A DNA stretch of 64,000 nt from Taxillus chinensis (Eukaryota > Streptophyta > Magnoliopsida > Santalales > Loranthaceae), in assembly GCA_023512835.1 (NCBI GenBank), contig CM042084.1, positions 54,167,031 through 54,231,030 of the forward strand, in the 5' to 3' direction. A program made the position numbers and the translations under genes. The notes under the pieces were generated by a model. It was not told the DNA's origin, did no database searches, and was given only the letters and a program-made list of their open reading frames with translations. Shown piece by piece: positions 34,901-45,945 of this stretch. Positions within the stretch are counted from its first letter, which is position 1, and every line of letters begins with the position of its first letter.

Positions 34901-35369
34901 TGGCCCGGCCCGACTCGCCTCACAATCCCACTCCCCCCGCAGGGTGCAAGAGGTCCCTCAGGTGTCACGAAGGTCACACGCCGCCGATAACAATCTATCT
35001 TGGCCTGGAAAGCCATAAGCCAATCCATACCCAAGATCAGGTCAAACGTTCTCAAAGGCATCACATGCAAGTCAAAACTCGGCTCCACCTCGCCTATGGT
35101 TAACACACGACCACGACACACTCGCCGTACCTCAATCATGCCTCCCACCTGGAGACTCCACAACTAGGGGCCTCGCGGCCTCCACACAGGCTAACCCCAA
35201 GCCGTCTATTACAAGCTCAAGAACAAACGAACATGATGCACCCGTATCGAAAAGAACGAAGCTAATGTACGGGAGATCAAGAGGGTACCTCTAACCACCG
35301 ATGGTCCTGCTCCACCCTCGCTGGTGGGGGCGGTAGCTCGGCCTCCTCCTGGTATGTCGCCTCCAGCGC
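31918..35369 (-). pseudogene. pol: Element B pol: protease, RT, RNase H, integrase, chromodomain (broken)
   Basis: The protease retains DTGAS near 35237-35254 but is out of frame with its flanks. RT has [13 protein letters not shown] and [15 protein letters not shown] near 34210-34260. RNase H ([40 protein letters not shown]) spans about 33900-33490; the last motif reads VGDALS. Integrase has [39 protein letters not shown] and VSDRDSRFTSRFW, then a long open C-terminal part. That part ends in a chromodomain-like segment ([34 protein letters not shown]) and a natural stop at 31918. At least six frameshifts interrupt the frame. The intact end shows what A has lost. Confidence 0.9.
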
Positions 35370-36702
35370 AAACACCCTTCCTTGGCCCGTGCCACTTGTC
35401 GGCTCACTCACCTGGACGCTTCCCGCTAAGGTTGCCTCCGGCCTCGGTCTGCTGCCGCTCCGGCCTCCCCCGGGGTCGGGTCCGACTAGATCCTGCCTGG
35501 CTGGCCCGCCACCGACGAGCTGGTCTCTCACCTGGTGCACGGAAGCTAGCATCACTCCTCACGCCGGATGCCGCGCCCCCTATTCCCCTGTTGCCACTCC
35601 CGCAAACCCGGCGCAAATGTCCCTCTCGTCCACGGTTGTTGCATCGCGGTCCTTCTTGGGGCACTCCCCTTTGAAGTGACCCTGCTCTCCACAAGAAGTG
35701 GCATCTACTCGGTAGACTCCCCGGATGGACCACCCTGTCTTCCGCCGCCAAAGGTGAACCTCCCAGGGTTCACAGATGTCCGACCCTGATCGCGAAAAGA
35801 ACTGCTATCCCTCTCCTCCGTTTTGAGCCTCTTGGACCCTGCATCTCGATCAGGCCCACTCGCAACCGGCGCCCCCGATGGGCCTGCCTCCCACCTTCCG
35901 GCTCTCTCTCGGCTATACGGGCCGTCTCCACGGCCTCAGGATAGGTCCTCAAGCGTAGAATCGCCACCCTCTCCCTAAGGGCTGGCCTAAGACCCAGAGT
36001 GAACTTGTGGGCCTTCAGGTCCTCCTTTTCCACGTCTCAGGAGCAAACCTACTCAATCTCCGGAACTCCCGCTCATACTCAGGTACCGTCTTGGATCCCT
36101 GCTCAAGCTGCCAAATTCTTCCCCCTTTCTGCCATCTCACCGATTCTGTGGGAAGAACTCATCATGGAAGAGTTGCAAGAACTCCTCCCAAAACATGAGT
36201 TGCACCGCACGGCTCCCCCGCAACACTCGTCCACCACTCCAAAGCGTCCCCCTCCATCTCGCCGAATTGCCGGTCGCACCTTATCCTCCTCCCGGGCAGG
36301 GAGAAAGGAGAACACATGCTCAATCTGCCTCAACCATCGCTCGCCTACCACAGGATCTTCTCCCCCCCTTAAATCGCGGAGGTTGTTCCTTTCGGAACCG
36401 TGTCACCACGTCATCCCTCGCACGGGTCGGTACACCACCAGCCGAACTCTCACGCTCACGAGGCAGCCCTCCCATCGGTGGTGGTGGCACCACCCGTCGT
36501 GCTGCCATCTCACGGCGCACCTCCTCCCGAACGTCCTGCCGGAGTCCCTCCCGTAGCTCTCGTACCTCCAGCCGGATGCCTTCTTGTAGCCGTGCCGGTA
36601 ACAACGCATGCCCCCCAACGGATGGTCCCGCACCCGGACCCTCATGGGCAGATGACTCATCGCCCATCGCCCGGACGCACGTGTCACTCTTCTCGGCGGC
36701 AT
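35370..36702 (-). pseudogene. gag: Element B gag (broken)
   Basis: It starts MPPRRVTRAS at 36702. The N-terminal Arg/Glu-rich part (EVRELREGLRQDVREEV, MAARRVVPPPPMGG) is in a second frame. Capsid remains (KAHKFTLGLRPALRERV, SFLPAREEDKVRPA) occur at about 36350-35800. Of the zinc knuckles only CNNRGREGHLRRVC is legible near 35600-35645, with the second Cys changed to Arg. Several short indels break the frame. The order and length match A. Confidence 0.82.
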
Positions 36703-37116
36703 TCTTACTACACGAAGTAAGAAGCACAACGTCGAAACAAATTTTTTATAATTTATCGCGTCACTACCTCTACCCCACTGATCAATTTCACTAACACATG
36801 ACATTACACACATACATTGCATCAATCACATTTCACAGTCAGTCCAGTACACATTGCCAAACAAATCAGAGTTGCACATTTTGCTTAATCATGTGATCTT
36901 ATCCACAGTTTAGCATACATTCACAGCAAATGCAACTAGTGCCCTAATGCCAATGCATGCAAATCCTATCACAAGACTGGACTACCCTAAGTACACCTTG
37001 GAGGCTCAAAGAGGACCATGTTGATCAGGCATGTCCCTCCAGGCTCCTCCAAAGGACTTAGGATAACCAAGTCCGCCCATTACCCTAGGCCAACTAGACC
37101 ATGCTCGATACCATAT
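36703..37116 (-). other. Element B leader and decayed primer-binding site
   Basis: The tRNA-Met site at 37103-37113 reads TGGTATCGAGC in element sense, one base short of TGGTATCAGAGC. The remaining about 390 bp are untranslated. They share the CCTAGGCCAACTAGACCATG segment with element A. Confidence 0.8.
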
Positions 37117-38846
37117 TGTCACGCCCGGATTTCCAACCCGAGGAAACCGGGCACGTGACTTCCCTTTTACCCACACCGAGGGCAAAGGGGTAAGGATACA
37201 AATCAAGAATTTAACATTTTAAAACTTTCACAACACATTCAAGAAAAATAAGGTCCATCAAAGCTGTCCACAAACCAATAACAAAGTCAGTCTTTATTAC
37301 AAAGTCCTCTTTTTAATCCATCCCCATTGGGGTTACATCAGTTCCCATAAAAATAACATAAACAGTAAAGTAAATAAGGTCTTCCACCTTGTGTATCCAC
37401 CTAACGCCCTGTAAGTCCCTGGAAGAAAAGCAAACACGGTAGGAGGGGGTGAGCAACCACATCTCAGTAGGGATCATGTCTCCCCAACCCATCCCATGTT
37501 CCTAGCATCTACATGCCATGTGTACAAGTGCGGTGTTGTGTTACAATAATTTCAACAAACATAATAACAACCACATCAACAATTTACAATCCTCCACCGC
37601 CACACAGGCTAACACGTTAACCACAAGTGATTTAACCGCCTCTTCAGGCCAAGTGATTTAACCGCCTCTTCAGGCCAAGTGATTTAACCGCCTCTTCAGG
37701 CCAAGTGATTTAACCGCCTCTTCGGCCAATGACGGCCAAGTACCACATCAAGCACACAACACACATGGTCACTCAAGCATACAACTAAACACTTGGTGAG
37801 CACCCGTTCACAAGCGCATAAACCCATTTAGGCCATAGAGCAAACATCCAAGATACATACATACACTAAACCACAAGTCCGTCACACGGACATATTACCA
37901 AACACTTAATGGGCATATACACACGCCTAAGTTCACACAGGCATTTCATCAAACATGTAGTAGGCATGTCGTACAGGCATTTTATCAAACACGTTTCATG
38001 CATCACACAAACACCAGAAACACCAAAATCGCCATTGAAGGCCAACATTCATATAGGAGGTCACACCTATATGAATTTACATATAAATAATATAATATTC
38101 GCCCTAGGACCCTAGGACAGGAGGAGGATTTAGGAAGAACAAAATCCCTACCTCAAGTAAAACGCAACAACACGGCAAAGTCCCGATCCCACGTCGAACG
38201 CCGTCCACCCACGAGTCACCGACCACCCACGCAAGACGCCCAAAGCAACCAGGAGCTCTCCTTCCCTCTCTCTCTCTCTCTCTCTGCGACGGTGGTGGAG
38301 CAACAAACCCTAACCCTAAAACAGAGGGCTTCTCCTCCTTATATAGACAACACAACATCAAAACGACGTAGTTTTGATTAAGTGAATCCCAAGATCAAAA
38401 CGACGTAGTTTTGATCACACAAGTTAGCACCTTTCCGCACCCATATAGGCCAAAATACTCAGAATTTCAACATGGTCCTTTGGAGAAAGTTCCTTAGAAT
38501 GTCAAAACCAAGGGAACCATGCAAAAATAAGCCTGCACGCCAATTTGCACGTGAATTCCCCAATTCACGTGCACCTCCATATGGACTCCAAATGCTCTCA
38601 AACTTCACCCCTAGCCTCCTTGCATCATTTAGAAGACAATTACACTTGCACGTGAATTGGACCCATATCACGTGCACCTCACATACATGTCCATTTGGCC
38701 TGAAACTTCTGTGGTAGATAGAGGACACCATTCTAAGCATCTTTCCTTTTGCACGTGAATTCATTGGAGTCCATTTACTAGGTCAAAATCTAGAAAAACT
38801 CTACTCAGGAGGCAAAACTGACTAACTCAAGGTACGGGTCCTTACA
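37117..38846 (-). repeat. 5' LTR of element B
   Basis: It is 1730 bp and almost identical in layout to the 3' LTR. It has palindromes at 38357-38378 and 38394-38415 and a (CT) tract at about 38266-38286. It carries one extra copy of the 27-bp minisatellite. Confidence 0.93.
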
Positions 38847-39197
38847 GTTCTTCACTGCCCTATTTATACTTTCACACATTTAATTCATTAAAATATCAAA
38901 ATTACCCTCATAGGGTCCGGACTCCAAATCGAGCCCAATTACTATCAAAATGCTCCGTTTAACGAGTACATCATTGTACTGAGGTTTGTTTTTCCCAAAT
39001 AAGCCCTCGAATACAAAGTCACCTGACCATACTACAAAAATCCCAAAATTAGATTTTCGGGGCTCCGACTCCAAATCGGGCCCACTCATAGTCAAAACTC
39101 TCTATTCGACGAATACGTTGTCATACTGATATTCACATCCCTCGATGTGCATTCCATCACATGGCTCTCTCCTAGAACCCCAAACACGGGTCTTTCA
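38847..39197 (-). repeat. 5' LTR of element A, right part (U3 and TATA)
   Basis: After the GTTCT duplication the A LTR resumes with TCACTGCCCTATTTATAC, matching about 22184-22205 in the 3' LTR. It ends GGGTCTTTCA at 39197 where the 3' LTR has GGGTCCTTACA, so the terminal inverted bases are altered. Confidence 0.92.
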
Positions 39198-39442
39198 TCC
39201 ATGGGCTGTCCCAAATAGGTAAAGGAGTACAAGTTGAAGTCTTTTCAGGGCCCCCATCACTGTATGGCCACCATACTGAGCCGGTGCCCACTGGCTCGCT
39301 CCACAGCTCTTGTCTCCATTCCGTACGATCTGCTACGGGCGATGTATGCGATTTTTGAGTCACTGCCACTTGACTGGGGCGTTTTCCTGTTTCGAGTGAT
39401 GCGGAATGGGAAACGGAATTCGTCTTTTGGACGGATTCTGTC
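39198..39442 (+). pseudogene. copia1 aORF, continuation, interrupted by element C
   Basis: After the duplicated TCCAT the aORF reading resumes with KSFQGPHHCMATILS, IPYDLLRAMYAIFESLP and LDWGVFLFRVM, then SSFGRILS. It ends at 39442, where the LTR of C starts. One stop (reading PK-stop-VKEYK) lies just after the junction. The same order is present in the copia2 aORF near 53120-52870. The remainder, which in copia2 is a low-complexity region and a conserved C-terminal domain, must lie beyond the window if it exists. Confidence 0.75.
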
Positions 39443-39613
39443 TGTCACGCCCCAATTTCCTTACACCTGGAAATGGTTAGTGACTGCCCTTGCCCGCACC
39501 CGAAGGGTCAAGGGGTTGGTGCAAGCACCTAGACTGGACCTATACAACAGGTGCTGTCCCAATATCAAACATCTGGGCTAACATGCCAAAGGACATGCCC
39601 CTGATTCCAAACC

Positions 39614-40191
39614 TGTAAGGACCCGTACCTTGAGTTAGTCACAGTTAGTCACAGTTTTGCCTTCTAAGTAGAGTTTTTCTAGATTTTGACCTAGTGAATG
39701 GGCTCAAATGAATTCACGTGCAAAAGGAAAGATGCTTAGAATGATGTCCTCTATCTACCACAGAAGTTTCAGGCCAAACAGACGTGTATGTGAGGTGCAC
39801 GTGATATGGGTCCAATTCACGTGCAAGTGTGATTGTCTTCTAAATGATGCAAGGAGGCTAGGGGTGAAGTTTGAGAGCATTTGGAGTCCATTTGGAGTTG
39901 CACGTGAATTGGGAATTCACGTGCAAATTGGCGTGCAGCCATATTTTTGCATGGTTCCCTTGGTTTTGACATTCTAATGATCTTTCTCCAAAGGACCATG
40001 TTGAAATTCTGAGTATTTTGGCCTATATGGGTGCGGAAAGGTGCTAACTTGTGTGATCAAAACTACGTCGTTTTGATCTTGGGGTTCACTTAATCAAAAC
40101 TACGTCGTTTTGATGTGGGTAGTGTCTATATAATGAGGGCTTGAGTTTGAGTTTAGGGTTCTTGTGTTCTTCCTTGCTGCAGCTGCTGCCG

Positions 40192-40242
<51 letters not shown>

Positions 40243-41614
40243 CTCCGGGCAGTTGCCGTGGTGGTTCGTGTCGTTGGAAGGTGTCCAGCGTAGAGGTTAG
40301 GACAAGTCTGAGGTAGGGATTCATGTTCTCCTAACTCTCCTCTGTTTTAGGATATTCACCTATATATATATATTTATGTAAATCCATATAGGTGTGATCT
40401 CCTATATGGATGTTGGCCTTCAGTGGCATGTTTTGTTGATTTTGATGTTAATTTGGCCTGAGGATTTTCTGGGTTTGTTTATGCTCACCATGTGTTTGAT
40501 GAAATGTCTGTGAGGCCTGCACACTATGTGTTTGATGAAATGTCTATGAGGCCTGCATGCCATGTATTCAATATAATGCCTGTGAGACCTTGTATATGGG
40601 TGTTTGATGATATACCTGTGTGACTGGTGTGTACTGTGTTTGATTTGTATTTGATTTTAAGCCTATGAGGCTGATGTGTGTGGCTTGTATCTGACCATGT
40701 TGGTCCTTCTGAGAAAGTGTAAATGCTTGTCTTGAGTTTACATGTTGAGATGTAATGCTATATCTTTGTTCGTTGACCTATTTGAGACCGAGGCGAGATA
40801 TGGGCCAGGCACAATAGCTGGACCCCTTTGAGATTTGACCAGGACGTGGTCCTGAGTCTCGGTGTAGCACTCACGACGGTGGGCTAAGTCTACACCCATT
40901 CCTGAGGGTAGGTATGGCGCCCGAGGAGGTGGTTGACCATATCGACTCGGGTGGAAAATGTTGCATTGGTGTCCATGCAACATTCGCCTGGATGTGGTAT
41001 GTCATGTCGCCGTGGTGGCGGGGTGTCCTCTGCCCTCCGGTGCGGGTTCGGGTAAAGAGTGTTTCCTGGGTGATGTTTCTTGCTTTAGCCTTAGGCACGA
41101 CACGAGCACAAGCATACACATATCATGCATGTTGTAGAGCGGGACGGGTCCTGGGGAGACCGGATCCCTACGAGCCGTGGTTTGCTCACCCCTCCTATAA
41201 ACTGTTCTTTTGCAGGGTTTAGTAGGCGGTAGGTGAAGGCTGAGGAGCTAGGCCCCTGGGACTGGGAGTTTATGCTATTTCCTTTGTTGTACTTTGGTTT
41301 TCTGTTTTGGAATTTGGTTTGGTTTTATTTGTAACAAGACACCTGGCTTCATAGGGGTTTCTCCCCGACGGGTTGTAATAAACATTTAGTCTTTGAAATG
41401 AAATAAAATGAGATGTTGTTATTCAATTTGTGTTTGTATGCATGGTTTGGGAGCAGGAGCATGCCCCTTGGCATGTCAGCCTGATTGTGCAGGTTTGGGA
41501 CAGCACCCGTGCTAGAAGTCCTTTTAAGGTGCTTGCACCAACCCCTTGTCCCTTCGGGTGCGGGCATGGGCAGTCACTACTCATTTCCAAGTGGAAGGAA
41601 ATTGGGGCGTGACA
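39614..41614 (+). mobile_element. Solo LTR S2, target duplication AAACC
   Basis: It is 2001 bp from TGTAAGGACCCG to GGGGCGTGACA, flanked by AAACC at 39609-39613 and 41615-41619. It has five CACGTG boxes (39715, 39798, 39818, 39901, 39918), two palindromes (40056-40077 and 40093-40114), a TATA box (40127-40134), a long GA microsatellite (about 40192-40240), AGGCCTGC-type repeats (about 40480-40690) and AATAAA (41377-41382). The U3 resembles element B. Confidence 0.95.
40313..41215 (+). other. Predicted LTR intron in S2
   Basis: The donor is AGTCTGAG|GTAGGGATTC at 40313. A branch-site-like CTCAC (A at 41188) lies 27 bases before the acceptor TGTTCTTTTGCAG|GG, whose AG is at 41214-41215. The predicted length is 903 bp. 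The signals are the clearest of the set on the plus strand. Confidence 0.7.
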
Positions 41615-41861
41615 AAACCATACACACAATCATCATTCAGTCAAAATAACAGACCACAGTTTACTTTATTTCAAAGAGGACTGAAGTCCATTACAACTCA
41701 AATGGGGAAAAGCTCCCAGTAAACCCACAATACCAAATTCAGTTTACAAAATAACCCAAACCAAAACAGAAAGCAATAGACACATTAACAATCAAATAAG
41801 GAGGGTCCCATAGCCTCTATGGCCAATCACCTCAGCTCTGTCACCTATCGCCGGCTAGACC

Positions 41862-43149
41862 CTGCAAAGAGAACAATTCAAAGGAGGGGTGAGCAAACCA
41901 CAACTCAGTAGGGATCAAGTCTCCCGAGGCCCATCCCACACTACTGGAATGCATGTTTAGTGGATACTTGTGCTAGTGTAGTGAACTAGTTGAAACCACA
42001 CACAAAAACCATCAAACACATCCCATATTCAGAGAGAGGGGTTCTAGTGATATAACTGTCCCGTATCCAAGGCTCCAGTCCAATGACTGTCCCGTAATAA
42101 AAAGGGTTCCAGCTTGGCAGCTGTCCCATGGATCAAAGGCTCCAACTCAACAGCTGTCCCGTTGCTTACAACATTTAGTACTCAAACAAAACTCAGTGAA
42201 ATGCAACCACATAACTCAGCACAAGGTGCCCAGCAGGCATAATTTATTTCAGTACAAGATGCTCAACAGACATAATACAACTCAGCACATATCAGTATGA
42301 TTTATAATGCACTCAGTTCATGTAGTTCAGCCACAATCTTAGTAACATTCACAGTATACAATTTCTTTTCCCATATCAGTGTTCCTTAACCGTTCTGGTA
42401 AGTTTTTTTTGGTAAATTAACTCCGGGACTTCATCCCAATTACATTATTTCCACTCAAGAACCTTCTGGCTAAATGGGGAAACCAAAGGAGGCAAAATAA
42501 GGGGATGCACGTCATATGGGTCATATGACGTGCAGGGGGATATTTGGCTCCCTGCCTTCTACACATCTCGAGGAACCTTGGGGTAAAATTTCAAACCAAT
42601 TGGGCTTGCACGTGAAAAGGGCTTTTCACGTGCACCAGGATTTTTGGCTTCCTGCTTTCTACACCTTTCAGGGAAGCCTGGGGTAAAATTTCAGACCAAA
42701 TGGGCTTGCACGTGAAAAGGGCTTTTCACGTGAAATATGGCGTGCAGCCATATTTTGCACAAAGACCTTTGTTTTGTTGTTTTAATCACTTTTCTCTAAA
42801 GGACCTCTCTCAAATTATTTTTAGATTGTGAGTTATTAGACTCTAAAGTTAGGGTACATAGCCTGGTTTCAACTCCAGCTATGTCCCTCATATCAACCTA
42901 CCCATCCAGACCATCCAGATTATTTTATTCACTTTTACTATCCAGACATACTGGAAACCTCACAATCAATCATCATATGCATGTGGGGGCATAAACTCAA
43001 TATCAACATGTACAGAACCATAACAGATCCGTACCCAGCCAACCCGGTAATCGCAACAAAGGGTATAAACCCAGAATTCTCAATATTCACATCAGAGGGT
43101 GTAAACCCAAAATTCTCAGAAGGTATAAATACGAACACGAATTCCCTAC
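41862..43149 (-). other. Predicted LTR intron in element C
   Basis: In element sense the donor is GATTTTGAG|GTAGGGAATTC at 43149 and the acceptor TTGTTCTCTTTGCAG|GG at 41862, with the GCTCACCCCTCC block about 20 bases upstream. The predicted length is about 1.3 kb. A CAGCTGTCCCG-type repeat (about 42040-42170) and the G-box module are inside it. Confidence 0.68.
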
Positions 43150-43693
43150 CTCAAAATCGGAGAATACAATTGGTCGTTGTATTCTAGCAATCACGTCTTC
43201 GGGCTCTCGTCCACCGCAGGAATCCTTGGATCGCCGGCCTTGGATCGTCCTCGCCGTCTCCGGCCGTGTCTCTCTCTCTCTCTAGGGGTGACGGCTGCTA
43301 GGGTTTTGAAATGAGAAAATCCCCTAATTTTTGAACCCTTTTTCCTTTATATATTTTCCCCCATAATCAAAACGACGTAGTTTTGATTAATTTTAAAGCC
43401 CAGCATTTATAAGCCCAAAGGCCAAGGTTTTCTAATCCACTTCATTAAGCTCTATAGCCCAACAATTAAGCCCAAATCATATTTTAAATAAAACTCTCAA
43501 ATATTTTAATTGGGATATTTTAATTCATGTGAAATTCCCAAAATACCCCTCAGGGCCTCGAACTCCGAATCGAGCCCAAGTATAGTCAAAATTCTCCATT
43601 TGACGAGCACATCACTGTGCTGATGTTCATTCTCTAAAACAAGGCCTCACTCAAGGCTAACTCCAAGAACCCCCTCAAATACGGGTCCTTACA

Positions 43694-43768
43694 TCCTCTC
43701 TCCCTTAAAGACTTTTCGTCCTCGAAAAGAAAACTGGGGTTGAAAGGAAACCACAACCACAAACAATG
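43694..43768 (-). promoter_or_regulatory. Polypurine tract, hairpin and start of the internal region of element C
   Basis: In element sense AAGGGAGAGAGGA abuts the LTR, preceded by CTTTTCG-AGGA-CGAAAAG (43712-43729). Only 75 bp of C's internal region are visible before element D begins at 43769. Confidence 0.8.
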
Positions 43769-45584
43769 TGTCACGCCCCGGATTTCCAACCCGAGGAGAC
43801 CGGAACGTGACCCTCCCTTTACCCGGGTTTGGATAAAGGGGTTAGAATACAACGTACGCATCACATTTTATATTCAGAGACAAAACCAAATATTTATTAA
43901 ATTCAAACATTACATTTATTACATTAAACTCCACATTACAAGATCTCCCCATTGGGGTTACAAAGTTCATAAAAACAACAAAATTCAAGAACAATAAGCA
44001 AGCCACAAGTAGGTCTTCCTTGGTTCCCACCTAACGCCTGTAGGTCCCTGTAAGAAAACAACACGGTAGGAGGGGTGAGCAACCACAGCTCAGTAGGGAT
44101 CATGTCTCCCCGACCCATCCCATGCTCCTATCATCTACATGTGGACGTGCACAAGTGCAGTGTAGTGACAACAAGGTACAAGCAGTTTATAATCCAGTCA
44201 AGCATCAACACACAAGTCACATGTACAACCTTTGCCACAGCCACACAGGCTATCATGTCCACAGCCAGACAGGGTAACATTTACAATTCTGGGCTTCCAC
44301 AACCACCGGGTTCTATGAAATAGGCCCGAGCTTCCACAATTACCGGGTTTCACAAAACAGTCTCGAGCTTCCATAGCTACCGGGTTTCACAAAACAGTCC
44401 CGAAGCTTCCACAGCCTACCGGGTTTCACAAAATGGGCCCGAGCTTCCACAATACCGGGTTTCACAAAACAGTCCCGAGCTTCCACACTACCGGGTTTCA
44501 CAAAACACAAGACACATAGCCACACATAGTCACACGGACATAACATCAAACACTTAGCATGTATAGCCTCACAGGTATAAAACCAAACACTTGGTGTGCA
44601 TAACTTCACAAACACGATATCGAACATGTAGCGTGCATACATTCACGAAGCTCATGAACCCGGCCAGACAGCATTTTCTCAAACATGTAACGGGCATATA
44701 CACACAGGCATTTTTGTCAAAAATGTAACGGGCATGTCACACGGGCATTTTATCGAACACTTTACATGCATCACACTAACACTGAAACACACTAAAAACG
44801 CCATTGAAGCCAACATCCATATAGGAGATCACACCTATATGGATTTACATATATAATATATATACAAGCAGGTATAAATCATAATCTACTCAAGAACCCT
44901 AGAACAAAGAGAGATCAGGAAGGACAAAACCCTACCTTAAAGCAGATCCTCCTTGCTCCCGCGCTAGACGTCGTCCTCCCCACACAAGACGCTCCGGCAG
45001 CAACCAGCAGCTCCCTTCCTTCTCTCTCTCTAGCTCTCTCTCTCTACGACGGCTGCAGCAGCTGAAAAGAACCCTAAACCTAAAACAAGGTGTCTTCACC
45101 TCTTTATATAGACAACTCAAACCCCAAAACGACGTAGTTTTGATTAAATGAATCCCAAATCAAAACGACGTAGTTTTGGTGACCAGACTACAACCTTTTT
45201 GCAACACACAGGACAAAGCACTCATAATTTCACCATGGTCCTTTAGCAAAAGAGGATCGAACAACAAAACAAAGGTAATGGAGGCTTCACGTGAGAAAAC
45301 ATTCTCACGTGCATTCTCACGGGCACCTCCAAAAGCTCTAGAATTTGACCACAAGCCTTGGAACAACATCAGGAAGGCTCCCATGCAAAAATCTCCTTGC
45401 ACGTGAAAAGCATTTTCACGTGCACTCCCAATTGGGCTCAAACTTTGCCTCTTGCTTGCTTATCAACATACAAGATGATTAAGCCAAAGTGTGTGGAAAG
45501 AAAACTCCTAAAACCCCACAATTTCCACCCAAAATGGCAAAACCGTGACACACTCCTTACATCCCAAAAATGCGGGTCATTACA
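43769..45584 (-). repeat. 3' LTR of element D
   Basis: It is 1816 bp. In element sense it has G-boxes (45417, 45400, 45316, 45298), two palindromes (45159-45180, 45123-45144), a TATA box (45104-45110) and a GA tract (about 45018-45046). A repeat of CGGGTTTCACAAAACAGTC plus CGAGCTTCCAC units lies at about 44290-44510, and AATAAA at about 43915-43920. Confidence 0.88.
44048..44935 (-). other. Predicted LTR intron in element D
   Basis: In element sense the donor is CTTTAAG|GTAGGGTTTT at 44935 and the acceptor TTGTTTTCTTACAG|GG at 44048, with the CTCACCCCTCC block at about 44069-44085. The predicted length is 888 bp. The CGGGTTTCACAAAAC repeats are inside it. Confidence 0.66.
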
Positions 45585-45945
45585 TCCGTCACGCCTCGAA
45601 TTCCAGGGAACCGGAACCGGGTACATGACTTCCCCTTGCCCGCACCCGATAGGTCAAGGGGTTGGTGACTAAGCACTAATGGAGACTACACATGGGTGTT
45701 GTCTCAAATATGCAACCCGTACGATCATACATCAAGGGTAATCCTGTACTTTCCCTATATCATCATGCATATAATGAGTCAAACAATCATACGGACATCA
45801 CATCATACAAGATACAAATACAACTGTCCACGGACCCATGTCCAGGATATCACATAATAAAATACAGAATACAGTACTGTATCATACATCAGAGTAGTGG
45901 GCACGTCCTCCTGGAAGAAAGTCCTCCACTAGTCTCGGGTCACAC

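Larger units (their letters stand above)
29896..38846 (-). mobile_element. Chromovirus B (Ty3/gypsy), complete, target duplication GTTCT
   Basis: LTRs are 29896-31588 and 37117-38846, with GTTCT at 29891-29895 and 38847-38851. The uninterrupted target can be read in the A 3' LTR near 22170-22205. It sits between A's TATA box and the rest of A's LTR, so it also disables A's promoter. Gag-pol is complete in domain order but carries many frameshifts. Confidence 0.95.
20461..39197 (-). mobile_element. Chromovirus A (Ty3/gypsy), target duplication TCCAT, split by element B
   Basis: The 3' LTR is 20461-22530, the internal region 22531-28204, and the 5' LTR 28205-29895 plus 38852-39197. TCCAT flanks both ends (20456-20460 and 39198-39202). 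Gag, protease, reverse transcriptase, RNase H, integrase and a chromodomain-like C-terminus are present in order on the minus strand. It probably belongs to the Tekay/Del group of chromoviruses (inference). The two LTRs differ in copy and sequence details, and at least six stops interrupt gag-pol, so it is inactive. Confidence 0.93.
9944..39442 (+). mobile_element. copia1: SIRE-like Ty1/copia element with aORF, right end outside window
   Basis: The order is 5' LTR, Met primer-binding site, gag, pol, 1.6-kb spacer and aORF, matching copia2 on the other strand. It is interrupted by fragment F (16119-18494), by chromovirus A with B inside it (20461-39197), and by chromovirus C at 39443. No 3' LTR is seen, so the element is open to the right. 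Many nonsense codons make it far older than copia2. Confidence 0.85.
39443..43693 (-). repeat. 3' LTR of chromovirus C (interrupted by solo LTR S2)
   Basis: In element sense it runs from TGTAAGGACCCG at 43693 to GGGGCGTGACA at 39443. Removing S2 and its duplication leaves 2245 bp. It carries one ACGACGT palindrome (43366-43387), a TATA box (about 43346-43357), a CT tract (about 43266-43284), G-boxes at 42727, 42709, 42627 and 42609, and AATAAA (41665-41670). C interrupts the copia1 aORF. Its other end and target duplication are outside the window; the left flank is CTGTC. Confidence 0.88.

Noticed and set aside
43769..45584. D 3' LTR as a solo LTR
   Set aside because: No matching CAATG follows it; removing E joins it to a normal polypurine tract, hairpin and pol of the same element.
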